Assembly: GCF_000025265.1 (NCBI RefSeq)
Contig: NC_013739.1
Location: 62,001 to 126,000, forward strand
DNA from: Conexibacter woesei DSM 14684
Lineage (GTDB): Bacteria; Actinomycetota; Thermoleophilia; Solirubrobacterales; Solirubrobacteraceae
Length of the DNA: 64,000 nucleotides
Direction of reading: 5' to 3'
Shown: positions 8,083 through 14,795 of the stretch, in pieces
How positions within the stretch are numbered: position 1 is the stretch's first letter
Layout: the number at the start of each line of letters is the position of its first letter
The notes under the pieces: generated by a model
The model's database searches: none
The model's input: the letters and a program-made list of their open reading frames with translations, nothing else
What the model was told of the DNA's origin: nothing
Made by a program: the position numbers and the translations under genes

Positions 8083-8874
8083 ATGTCCCTTCGTATCAAT
8101 ACGAACGTCGAGGCGTTCAACGCGCACCGCAATCTCGAGAGCACCAGCGGCAAGCTCGCGAAGTCGATGGAGCGCCTGTCCTCGGGCTTCCGGATCAATC
8201 GTGCTGCTGACGATGCCGCGGGTCTCGCGATCTCGGAGAAGCTGCGCGGTCAGATCGGCGGCCTGAACCAGGCGCGTCGGAACGTGCAGGACGGCATCTC
8301 CCTCGTCCAGACGGCGGAAGGTTCGCTGACCGAGGTTCACAGCATGCTTCAGCGTGTCCGCGAGCTCGCGGTCCAGCACGCCACCGGCACGCTCGCGACG
8401 ACGGACAGAGGCGCGATCATGTCCGAGGTCGCGCAGCTCGCCGCTGAGATCGACCGCATCGGCACGACGGCACAGTTCAACGGCATCAGACTGCTCGACG
8501 GCAGCGCCGCTTCGATCACGTTCCAGGTCGGCGCCAACGACTCGGAGACGATCTCCGTCGCGACGGTCAGACTCTCTGACGCAGTCAGAGGCATGAGAGC
8601 CGACGCGGCGCTCAGAGACATCGATACCGCGATCGCGAACGTGTCGGATGCGCGTGCGGTGTTCGGTGCGGTGCAGAATCGTCTGGAGCACACGTACAAC
8701 AACCTGTCCGTGTACCAGGAGAATCTGACTGCGTCTGAGTCGCGTATCCGTGACGTGGACATGGCTGCGGAGATGGTGAACTTCACCAAGAACAACATCC
8801 TGCAGCAGGCCGGCACGAGCATGCTCGCGCAGGCCCAGCAGGCCCCGCAGTCCGTCCTCTCGCTCCTGCGCTAG
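8083..8874 (+). CDS. fliC: Flagellin 1 (short, D0/D1 type)
   Basis: 263 residues. N-terminal D0/D1 region begins MSLRINTNVEAFNAHRNLES and includes the conserved RLSSGFRINRAADDAAGLAI segment; the C-terminal region includes NLSVYQENLTASESRIRDVD and ends ...QSVLSLLR. The middle (about residues 110-200) is short, so the filament should lack the outer D2/D3 domains. Exported through the FlhA/FlhB apparatus encoded upstream and polymerised into the filament. Probably sigma-28 transcribed, with post-transcriptional control by the leader hairpin. It differs from the other three copies mainly in the middle (here including the SAASITFQVGANDSETISV region). Confidence 0.97.
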   Translation: MSLRINTNVEAFNAHRNLESTSGKLAKSMERLSSGFRINRAADDAAGLAISEKLRGQIGGLNQARRNVQDGISLVQTAEGSLTEVHSMLQRVRELAVQHATGTLATTDRGAIMSEVAQLAAEIDRIGTTAQFNGIRLLDGSAASITFQVGANDSETISVATVRLSDAVRGMRADAALRDIDTAIANVSDARAVFGAVQNRLEHTYNNLSVYQENLTASESRIRDVDMAAEMVNFTKNNILQQAGTSMLAQAQQAPQSVLSLLR

Positions 8875-8888
8875 GACCTGTCGTGAAC

Positions 8889-8912
8889 GGTGGGCGGCTG
8901 CGGCCGTCCACC
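8889..8912 (+). terminator. Hairpin between flagellins 1 and 2
   Basis: GGTGGGCGGC (8889-8898), loop TGCG, GCCGTCCACC (8903-8912): ten pairs with one G-U. No U-tract follows, so partial termination or mRNA end stabilisation is more likely than full termination. I see no promoter between flagellins 1 and 2, so this transcript is expected to read through. Confidence 0.45.
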
Positions 8913-8921
8913 GCTTGAGCA

Positions 8922-8966
8922 CGGCCGACATGGAGTCGGCCGGGACGATCATCAAGGAGATGTCGT
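8922..8966 (+). promoter_or_regulatory. Flagellin 2 leader: AUGGA-loop hairpin plus GGA Shine-Dalgarno
   Basis: An 8-bp stem CGGCCGAC/GTCGGCCG (8922-8929 with 8935-8942) encloses ATGGA. AAGGAG follows ahead of the ATG at 8967. Relative to leader 1 the fifth and sixth stem pairs from the loop are changed on both sides (G-C to C-G and A-U to G-C), which keeps pairing. Confidence 0.7.
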
Positions 8967-9764
8967 ATGTCCCTTCGTATCAACACGAACGTGGAAGCGT
9001 TCAACGCGCATCGCAATCTCGAGGGCACGAGCAGCAAGCTGGCGAAGTCGATGGAGCGCCTGTCGTCGGGCTTTCGCATCAACCGTGCTGCTGACGACGC
9101 CGCTGGCCTTGCGATTTCGGAGAAGCTGCGTGGTCAGATCGGCGGTCTGAACCAGGCTCGTCGTAACGTGCAGGACGGTATTTCGCTGGTGCAGACGGCG
9201 GAAGGTTCGCTGACCGAGGTTCACAGCATGCTTCAGCGTGTCCGCGAGCTCGCGGTCCAGCACGCCACCGGCACGCTGGCGGGGACGGACAGAGCCGCGA
9301 TCGTCTCCGAGGTCACGCAGCTGACCGACGAGATCAGACGCATCAGCAACACTGCGCAGTTCAACAAGATCGACCTGCTCAGAGCGGATGCGACGATCGA
9401 CTTCCAGGTCGGCGCCAACGACAGAGAGACGATCTCGGTCGCGACGATCGCGCTCAGCAGAGCGGTCCCCGCAACGCTCGACATCACGGCCAGAACGGCG
9501 CTTGCCGACATCGACAGAGCGATCGGCGCGGTGTCGGATCAGCGTGCGGTGTTCGGTGCGGTGCAGAATCGTCTGGAGCACACGTACAACAATCTGTCGG
9601 TGTACCAGGAGAATCTGACTGCGTCTGAGTCGCGTATCCGTGACGTGGACATGGCTGCGGAGATGGTGAACTTCACCAAGAACAACATCCTGCAGCAGGC
9701 CGGCACTTCGATGCTGGCGCAGGCGCAGCAGGCGCCGCAGTCCGTCCTCTCGCTCCTGCGCTAG
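8967..9764 (+). CDS. fliC2: Flagellin 2
   Basis: 265 residues, same architecture as flagellin 1. The N-terminal ~110 and C-terminal ~70 residues are almost identical to the other copies, while the centre differs (TDEIRRISNTAQFNKIDLLR and a segment with AVPATLDITARTALADIDR). DNA identity at the ends is also very high, which points to recent duplication or gene conversion. The gene lacks its own recognisable promoter and is probably cotranscribed from the flagellin 1 promoter. Confidence 0.97.
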   Translation: MSLRINTNVEAFNAHRNLEGTSSKLAKSMERLSSGFRINRAADDAAGLAISEKLRGQIGGLNQARRNVQDGISLVQTAEGSLTEVHSMLQRVRELAVQHATGTLAGTDRAAIVSEVTQLTDEIRRISNTAQFNKIDLLRADATIDFQVGANDRETISVATIALSRAVPATLDITARTALADIDRAIGAVSDQRAVFGAVQNRLEHTYNNLSVYQENLTASESRIRDVDMAAEMVNFTKNNILQQAGTSMLAQAQQAPQSVLSLLR

Positions 9765-9777
9765 GACGTCATCGTTG

Positions 9778-9805
9778 GGCGGCGGTGGCTTCGGCCGCCG
9801 CCGTT
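9778..9805 (+). terminator. Hairpin with UUCG tetraloop between flagellins 2 and 3
   Basis: A stem of about twelve pairs (9778-9789 with 9794-9805, including G-U pairs) capped by the very stable loop TTCG. There is no U-run. As after flagellin 1, it may stabilise the 3' end of the upstream message or cause partial termination. Confidence 0.45.
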
Positions 9806-9810
9806 AGGTA

Positions 9811-9854
9811 GGGCGACATGGAGTCGCCCGGGACGATCATCAAGGAGATGTCGT
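9811..9854 (+). promoter_or_regulatory. Flagellin 3 leader: AUGGA-loop hairpin plus GGA Shine-Dalgarno
   Basis: A 7-bp stem GGGCGAC/GTCGCCC (9811-9817 with 9823-9829) encloses ATGGA, followed by AAGGAG before the ATG at 9855. The segment from the loop to the start codon is essentially the same as in leaders 2 and 4; the upstream hairpins of the intergenic regions are not. Confidence 0.7.
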
Positions 9855-10655
9855 ATGTCCCTTCGTATCAACACGAACGTCGAGGCGTTCAACGCGCATC
9901 GCAATCTCGAGGGCACGAGCAGCAAGCTGGCGAAGTCGATGGAGCGCCTGTCGTCGGGCTTTCGCATCAACCGTGCTGCTGACGACGCTGCCGGCCTTGC
10001 GATTTCGGAGAAGCTGCGTGGTCAGATCGGCGGTCTGAACCAGGCTCGCCGTAACGTGCAGGACGGTATTTCGCTGGTGCAGACGGCGGAAGGTTCGCTG
10101 ACCGAGGTTCACAGCATGCTTCAGCGCGTCCGCGAGCTGAAGGTCCAGCACGCCACCGGCACGCTCGCGACGACAGACAGAGACGCGATCGTCTCCGAGG
10201 TGAGACAGCTGACGGCCGAGATCGACCGCATCGGCGACACGGCGCAGTTCAACGGCATCAGACTGCTCGACGCCAGAACGACGATCTCGTTCCAGGTCGG
10301 CGCCAACGACACCGAGATGATCTCGGTCGACACATTCGCCCTGAGAACAGCCGTCGACACGGGGAGACTCGCCACGCTCGGGACCGCGACGCTGTCCGAG
10401 ATCGACAGAGCGATCGGCGCGGTGTCGGATCAGCGTGCGGTGTTCGGTGCGGTGCAGAATCGTCTGGAGCACACGTACAACAATCTGTCGGTGTACCAGG
10501 AGAATCTGACTGCGTCTGAGTCGCGTATCCGTGACGTGGACATGGCTGCGGAGATGGTGAACTTCACCAAGAACAACATCCTGCAGCAGGCCGGCACGAG
10601 CATGCTCGCGCAGGCCCAGCAGGCGCCGCAGTCCGTCCTCTCGCTGCTCCGCTAG
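9855..10655 (+). CDS. fliC3: Flagellin 3
   Basis: 266 residues with the same conserved ends. The variable centre includes LTAEIDRIGDTAQFNGIRLL and SVDTFALRTAVDTGRLATLG. It uniquely has LKVQHATG where the other copies have LAVQHATG. Last gene of the first flagellin transcript, since a strong intrinsic terminator follows at 10722-10761. Confidence 0.97.
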   Translation: MSLRINTNVEAFNAHRNLEGTSSKLAKSMERLSSGFRINRAADDAAGLAISEKLRGQIGGLNQARRNVQDGISLVQTAEGSLTEVHSMLQRVRELKVQHATGTLATTDRDAIVSEVRQLTAEIDRIGDTAQFNGIRLLDARTTISFQVGANDTEMISVDTFALRTAVDTGRLATLGTATLSEIDRAIGAVSDQRAVFGAVQNRLEHTYNNLSVYQENLTASESRIRDVDMAAEMVNFTKNNILQQAGTSMLAQAQQAPQSVLSLLR

Positions 10656-10670
10656 GACACACAACTCATA

Positions 10671-10690
10671 TCGCCCAGATCATCGGGCGA
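10671..10690 (+). terminator. Small hairpin downstream of flagellin 3
   Basis: TCGCCC, an eight-base loop, GGGCGA, about 15 bases after the flagellin 3 stop and followed by an A-rich stretch. Weak alone; it precedes the strong terminator 30 bases further on. Confidence 0.35.
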
Positions 10691-10721
10691 ACATAAAACG
10701 GCTCCATCGAGGGATCCGACC

Positions 10722-10761
10722 GAGAGGCGGGTGGCGAACAGCCACCCGCCTCTCTTCTTTT
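10722..10761 (+). terminator. Strong intrinsic terminator of the flagellin 1-2-3 transcript
   Basis: A perfect 14-bp stem GAGAGGCGGGTGGC/GCCACCCGCCTCTC (10722-10735 with 10741-10754), loop GAACA, then TTCTTTT. This is the clearest Rho-independent terminator in the flagellin array and separates flagellins 1-3 from flagellin 4. Confidence 0.88.
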
Positions 10762-10804
10762 GCGTCGCCTCGACCGCGAATGCGCCTGGCTGGCGCCTGA
10801 TCGC

Positions 10805-10830
10805 TCAAGCTCGGCACCCCAGCGCCGATG
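10805..10830 (+). promoter_or_regulatory. Sigma-28 promoter of flagellin 4
   Basis: TCAA at 10805-10808, exactly 15 bases, then GCCGAT at 10824-10829. The surrounding sequence (CTCAAGC, GGCACC/GGCGCT, CGCCGATG) matches the flagellin 1 promoter region, suggesting that the promoter was duplicated with the gene. Confidence 0.8.
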
Positions 10831-10845
10831 CTCATGGTGAACAGC

Positions 10846-10888
10846 GGTGACATGGAGTCGCCCGGGACGATCATCAAGGAGATGTCGT
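10846..10888 (+). promoter_or_regulatory. Flagellin 4 leader: AUGGA-loop hairpin plus GGA Shine-Dalgarno
   Basis: A six-pair stem GGTGAC/GTCGCC (10846-10851 with 10857-10862), including one U-G pair, encloses ATGGA; AAGGAG precedes the ATG at 10889. The wobble pair is a further change that preserves the stem. Confidence 0.68.
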
Positions 10889-11680
10889 ATGTCCCTTCGT
10901 ATCAACACGAACGTGGAAGCGTTCAACGCGCATCGCAATCTCGAGGGCACGAGCAGCAAGCTCGCGAAGTCGATGGAGCGCCTCTCGTCGGGCTTCCGGA
11001 TCAACCGTGCTGCTGACGATGCCGCGGGTCTCGCGATTTCGGAGAAGCTGCGTGGTCAGATCGGCGGTCTGAACCAGGCGCGCCGCAACGTGCAGGACGG
11101 CATCTCCCTCGTCCAGACGGCGGAAGGTTCGCTGACCGAGGTTCACAGCATGCTTCAGCGTGTCCGCGAGCTCGCGGTCCAGCACGCCACCGGCACGCTC
11201 GCGAGAGAGGACAGAGGCGCGATTGCATCAGAGATCGCGCAGCTGACGCAGGAGGTCGAGCGGATCGGCACGACATCGCAGTTTAACGGGATCACGCTGC
11301 TCGACGGCAGAAACGCGACGGTCGCGTTCCAGGTCGGCGCCAACGACGGCGAGACGATCTCGGTCGCGACGGTCTCGCTCCAAGCGAGAGTCGGCAGACT
11401 CGACCAGACTTCGACGCTTGCTCAGATCGACACGGCGATCGCGAACGTGTCGGATGCGCGTGCGGTGTTCGGTGCGGTGCAGAATCGTCTGGAGCACACG
11501 TACAACAATCTGTCGGTGTACCAGGAGAATCTGACTGCGTCTGAGTCGCGTATCCGTGACGTGGACATGGCTGCGGAGATGGTGAACTTCACCAAGAACA
11601 ACATCCTGCAGCAGGCCGGCACGAGCATGCTCGCGCAGGCCCAGCAGGCGCCGCAGTCCGTCCTCTCGCTGCTCCGCTAG
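10889..11680 (+). CDS. fliC4: Flagellin 4
   Basis: 263 residues. The start is the ATG at 10889, aligned with the other three copies and set by the conserved AAGGAG. Conserved ends; the central region has QLTQEVERIGTTSQFNGITL and SLQARVGRLDQTSTLAQIDT. Unlike copies 1-3 it has its own sigma-28 promoter behind a strong terminator, so it can be expressed independently. Confidence 0.97.
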   Translation: MSLRINTNVEAFNAHRNLEGTSSKLAKSMERLSSGFRINRAADDAAGLAISEKLRGQIGGLNQARRNVQDGISLVQTAEGSLTEVHSMLQRVRELAVQHATGTLAREDRGAIASEIAQLTQEVERIGTTSQFNGITLLDGRNATVAFQVGANDGETISVATVSLQARVGRLDQTSTLAQIDTAIANVSDARAVFGAVQNRLEHTYNNLSVYQENLTASESRIRDVDMAAEMVNFTKNNILQQAGTSMLAQAQQAPQSVLSLLR

Positions 11681-11699
11681 CGAGACGCTTCGACCCTCC

Positions 11700-11725
11700 G
11701 ACCGCCGTCCGCGAGGGCGGCGGTC
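11700..11725 (+). terminator. Hairpin downstream of flagellin 4
   Basis: GACCGCCGTCC, loop GCGA, GGGCGGCGGTC: eleven pairs with one G-U, 19 bases after the stop. No U-run. Its last bases overlap the -35 element of the next sigma-28 promoter, so the 3' end of flagellin 4 and the CHAP promoter are interlocked. Confidence 0.5.
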
Positions 11726-11750
11726 AAGGGATCGCCTCGGCTGCCGATCA
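11724..11750 (+). promoter_or_regulatory. Sigma-28 promoter of the CHAP hydrolase gene
   Basis: TCAA at 11724-11727, 15 bases, then GCCGATCA at 11743-11750, ending nine bases before the ATG. Same spacing as the two flagellin promoters. This ties the CHAP gene to late flagellar expression. Confidence 0.72.
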
Positions 11751-11759
11751 CTTGGACTG

Positions 11760-12446
11760 ATGTCCCTCGCAGCAGCAATCGCGCGGATCGACGAGATCCA
11801 GAGCGCCTTCACGCCGCGGGTCCCGCCGACGCAGTCCTTCAACGGCGGTGCAGCCGCACCGTCTGCCGTCACGGCCAGCGCGTCGTCCGCGAACGCCTTC
11901 TCGAACGTGCTCAACGGCGCGCTCTCGAACACGGGCGTCGTGACCCCGGGCACGGCCGGCGCGCCCGGCCTCTACGCGCCCGGCGGCGTGCTGACCAACG
12001 GCGGCGCCGGTGCCGGCGCGCCCGCGATGGTCGCGCTCGCGCAGGGCGAGGTCGGCCAGGCCGAGTTCCCGCCCGGCTCCAACGACTCGCCGCGGATCGC
12101 CACCTACCGCGAGTCGACCGCCGGCAGCGGCGTCGGCCCGTGGTGCGCCTACTTCACCTCGTGGCTCGCCGACCAGGCCGGCGCACCGCTCGGCGACAGC
12201 GGGCAGGGCTTCGGCCGCGTCGACGACGTCTACGCGTGGGCGCAGCGGACCGGCCGCGCCGTGCCGAACGGCCCCGGCGCCGTGCCGCAGCCGGGCGACC
12301 TGATCGTCTGGGACGAGCACATCGGCATGGTCGAGCAGGTGCTGCCGGACGGCCGCATCCAGACGATCGAGGGTAACTCCTCTGATCAGGTGAAGCGCAA
12401 CGTCCACGAGGCCGGGTCGGCGCTCGGCTACGTGAGGATGAGCTAG
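11760..12446 (+). CDS. CHAP-domain peptidoglycan hydrolase, flagellum-associated
   Basis: 228 residues. N-terminal helix AIARIDEIQSAF resembles the start of flagellum-linked murein hydrolases and rod/hook-type proteins. A Gly/Ala-rich linker follows to about residue 90. The CHAP domain spans about 90-228, with catalytic Cys129 (GPWCAYF), His187 (DEHIGMVE) and the EGN element at 204-206. It should cleave peptidoglycan (amidase or endopeptidase). No Sec signal peptide is visible, so export through the flagellar apparatus is an attractive inference. The short leader and lack of a good Shine-Dalgarno suggest a near-leaderless message. Confidence 0.85.
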   Translation: MSLAAAIARIDEIQSAFTPRVPPTQSFNGGAAAPSAVTASASSANAFSNVLNGALSNTGVVTPGTAGAPGLYAPGGVLTNGGAGAGAPAMVALAQGEVGQAEFPPGSNDSPRIATYRESTAGSGVGPWCAYFTSWLADQAGAPLGDSGQGFGRVDDVYAWAQRTGRAVPNGPGAVPQPGDLIVWDEHIGMVEQVLPDGRIQTIEGNSSDQVKRNVHEAGSALGYVRMS

Positions 12447-12517
12447 TGCCTCCCCGCCGGAGCTGGCGCCCAGCCCCTTAGAGGGACCTGGCGCGTCGGC
12501 GGCGAATACCTCGGACC

Positions 12518-13249
12518 GTGACGCTCTTCGACGAACACGACCGCGGAGAGGCCGGAGCACGCTCCGGGCCGGACGGCCTGGGCGAGATCTCGGTGCGACG
12601 CGGACCGGTGACGGTCGTCGTCGTCGATCCGCACGCTCCCGTGCGAGAAGGACTGCCGCCGCTGCTCGCGCGGGACGGCATCGACGTCGTCGCGACCGCC
12701 GCGACCGGGGACGGCGCGGAGGCAGTGATCGGCCATCACGCCCCCGACGTCGCGCTCGTCGCGCTCGACCTCGCCGACGTCGACGGCATCGTGCTGCTGC
12801 GTCGCCTCGCCCAGCGCGGCAGTCGCAGCGCCGTCGTCCTCTACACCGACGCCGACGATCCGCAGCAGTCCGCGGTCGCGCTCCACGCCGGCGCGGCCGG
12901 CGTGATCGCCAAGCGCCGCTCGATCGCCGAGCTGAGCAACGCCCTGCGCGCCGTCGCGGCCGGGCGCCTGTGGTTCAACGAGCCGGGAGACCTGCCGATG
13001 CCGCCCCGCCGTCTCTCCCCGCTCCTGACCGACCTGCGGGAGCGCCGCTCCTCCGCGCTGTCGAGCGCCGAGCTGAGGGTCCTCGCGCTCGTCGCCGAAG
13101 GCTCCTCGACCGAGGAGGCGGCCGAGCTGCTGTCGCTCAGCCCTCACACCGTCCGCACACACCTCCGCAACGTCATGCGCAAGCTGGAGGCATCCAGCCG
13201 CGCCCACGCCGTCGCGATCGCGATCCGCGAGTCCGCGATCAAGCTCTGA
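12518..13249 (+). CDS. NarL/LuxR-family response regulator
   Basis: 243 residues. A receiver domain at about residues 31-150 keeps Asp37, the phosphoacceptor candidate Asp84 (VALDLADVDG), Thr110 and Lys132. A LuxR-type helix-turn-helix at about 182-240 has SSAELRVLALVAEG and LSPHTVRTHLRNVMRKL. The N-terminal 28 residues before the receiver are not conserved-looking, so the GTG at 12518 is not certain; GTG codons at 12593 and 12608 are alternatives. There is no adjacent histidine kinase. Being next to the flagellar genes suggests, but does not show, control of motility. The gene ends convergently, overlapping the end of uppP by 11 bases. Confidence 0.88.
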   Translation: MTLFDEHDRGEAGARSGPDGLGEISVRRGPVTVVVVDPHAPVREGLPPLLARDGIDVVATAATGDGAEAVIGHHAPDVALVALDLADVDGIVLLRRLAQRGSRSAVVLYTDADDPQQSAVALHAGAAGVIAKRRSIAELSNALRAVAAGRLWFNEPGDLPMPPRRLSPLLTDLRERRSSALSSAELRVLALVAEGSSTEEAAELLSLSPHTVRTHLRNVMRKLEASSRAHAVAIAIRESAIKL

Positions 13250-14069
13250 GCGCGGCGGCGCGCGCTCGCCGCAGCCGCCACCCGACGACGCCGGCGAGGC
13301 CGAACCGGTAGGCCGCGTAGGGAGCGAGCGAGCGGTCGCGCTCGACCTGGCGGATCAGCCACGTCGAGCCGAGCGTCGAGGCGAACGAGGCGGCGGTGCC
13401 GATCGCGAACGCGGCGCGGGTCTGCGGCGGGAGGCCGCGTCTCAGCAGACGCGTGCCCTTCAGCACGGTCGCGGCGACGATGATCGGCAGCGCGACGTGG
13501 CGGGAGAGCGCGTTCGCGTCCTCGCGCGTGAAGCCGCGCGCTCGCGCCGCCGCGAGCGTCGCGCCGTTGCGCGAGACGCCCGGCACGAGCGCGGTCGCCT
13601 GCGCGAGGCCGAGTGCGAGCGCGTCGCGCCAGCCGGCGTCCTCGCGCGGCCGCTCCTGCGGCGCGCGGTCGGCGAGCGCCATCGCGAGCGAGCCGAGCAC
13701 GAGCCCGGCGGCGATCGTCGCGGGAGTCCCGAGCCGCCGCTCGATCGGCCGCTCGAACGCGAACGCGGCGATCCCGGCGGGCGCGAACGAGAGCACGATC
13801 AGTTCGATCCGGCGGCGGTCGAGCCCGCGCGCGGCCTCGCCGACCTCGTCGCGCAACCCGATCAGCAGCGCCGCGGCGGTACCGGCGTGCAGCGCGACCT
13901 CGAACGCCTTGCGCAGCTCCGGGTCGAGCTCCGCGTACGGCCAGCGCAGCAGCCACGGCACGAGCGTGATGTGACCGGACGAGGAGATCGGCAGCAGCTC
14001 CGCCGGCCCGTGCAGCACGCCGAGCGCGAGCGCGTGGCGGAGCGGGAGCGCTGCGGGCTGCTCGCTCAA
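13239..14069 (-). CDS. uppP: Undecaprenyl-diphosphate phosphatase UppP/BacA
   Basis: 276 residues, usual for the family, strongly hydrophobic. The two catalytic signatures are present: ELLPISSSGH at residues 24-33 and PGVSRNGATLAAARARGF in the second half. The enzyme converts undecaprenyl diphosphate to the monophosphate on the outer membrane face so the lipid carrier can be reused for peptidoglycan and polysaccharide synthesis. The likely start is a TTG at 14069 that overlaps the dedA stop codon (TTGA); no ATG or GTG lies at a sensible distance. The overlap implies translational coupling to dedA. Confidence 0.9.
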   Translation of the reverse strand: MSEQPAALPLRHALALGVLHGPAELLPISSSGHITLVPWLLRWPYAELDPELRKAFEVALHAGTAAALLIGLRDEVGEAARGLDRRRIELIVLSFAPAGIAAFAFERPIERRLGTPATIAAGLVLGSLAMALADRAPQERPREDAGWRDALALGLAQATALVPGVSRNGATLAAARARGFTREDANALSRHVALPIIVAATVLKGTRLLRRGLPPQTRAAFAIGTAASFASTLGSTWLIRQVERDRSLAPYAAYRFGLAGVVGWRLRRARAAALRA

Positions 14070-14731
14070 AGCGCGGCGTCGGTGGTCGCCTGCTCGTCGG
14101 CGACGGGCGGGGCGTTGCGGTTGCGGCGCCAGCGCAGCCCGTAGTAGACGGCGACGGCGACGATCGCGACGGCGACCGCGTAGTCGACGTAGTGGAGGCT
14201 GTCCTTCCATGCAGTCCAGTTGTCGCGTGCCTCGCGGCCGATGAACGCGAGCATGAAGACCCACGGCAGGCAGCCGATGAACGTCAGCACCGAGAAGCGG
14301 ATGAACGGCATCCGCGAGACGCCGGCGGGCAGCGAGATGAAGGTGCGGACGATCGGCAGCATCCGCGTCACGAGCACCGCGGCGGAACCGTGCTTCTCGA
14401 ACCAGCGGTCGGCCTGCGCCAGCGATCTCGGGGAGACGTGCAGCTTTCTGCCGTGCTTCTCCAGCAGCTCCAATCGGCCGAAGTAGCCCACCCCGTAGGC
14501 GATCCACGAGCCGACGAGGTTCGCGCTCGCGCCGACGAGCGTCACCAGCAGCAGCGAGTACTCGCCCTGCGCGACGTTGAAGCCGGCGAACAGCATCGTC
14601 GCTTCCGACGGGATCGGAATGCAGGCGCTTTCGAGCACCATCAGGACGAAGACGCCGGCGAGGCCGAGAGAGCCGACCACGTCGGTCGCCATGTTCACGA
14701 GGGGCTCCGTGATCGAGGCGAGGACCAGCAC
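14066..14731 (-). CDS. DedA-family membrane protein, probable undecaprenyl-phosphate translocase
   Basis: 221 residues with several hydrophobic helices. It has the DedA signature E34-SACIPIPSE43 and the R123-MLPIVR129 motif followed by FISLPAG. Members of this family have been identified as flippases that return undecaprenyl phosphate to the cytoplasmic face. Coupling to uppP fits that role: dephosphorylation followed by recycling across the membrane. GTG at 14731 is used as start; an internal ATG (residue 14) is possible. Confidence 0.88.
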   Translation of the reverse strand: MLVLASITEPLVNMATDVVGSLGLAGVFVLMVLESACIPIPSEATMLFAGFNVAQGEYSLLLVTLVGASANLVGSWIAYGVGYFGRLELLEKHGRKLHVSPRSLAQADRWFEKHGSAAVLVTRMLPIVRTFISLPAGVSRMPFIRFSVLTFIGCLPWVFMLAFIGREARDNWTAWKDSLHYVDYAVAVAIVAVAVYYGLRWRRNRNAPPVADEQATTDAAL

Positions 14732-14755
14732 GAAGCACCGAAGGGTAACGACGGG

Positions 14756-14789
14756 CGGCGGCGGAGGCTCCCGGGAGCCTCCGCCGCCG
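14756..14789 (-). terminator. Perfect 34-bp inverted repeat between the discoidin gene and dedA
   Basis: Two 17-base arms, CGGCGGCGGAGGCTCCC and its exact complement, meet with no spacer, so the real RNA hairpin would have a small loop at the centre. It lies seven bases after the stop of the minus-strand secreted-protein gene and upstream of dedA. No U-tract. It most likely ends or stabilises the upstream minus-strand transcript. Confidence 0.6.
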
Positions 14790-14795
14790 TGGATG

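Noticed and set aside
10828-11016. Possible leader peptide starting at the ATG in the flagellin hairpin loop (MESPGTIIKEMS...)
   Set aside because: The frame runs into the flagellin gene in another phase, has no ribosome site, and the conservation is better explained by the RNA hairpin and Shine-Dalgarno.
8083-11680. Repeated sequence blocks considered as a mobile or CRISPR-like array
   Set aside because: The repeats are the conserved ends of four flagellin genes; no spacers, cas genes or transposase.
14756-14789. Long perfect inverted repeat as an insertion-sequence end or attachment site
   Set aside because: No second copy, transposase or target duplication; its position just after a stop codon fits a transcript-end hairpin.
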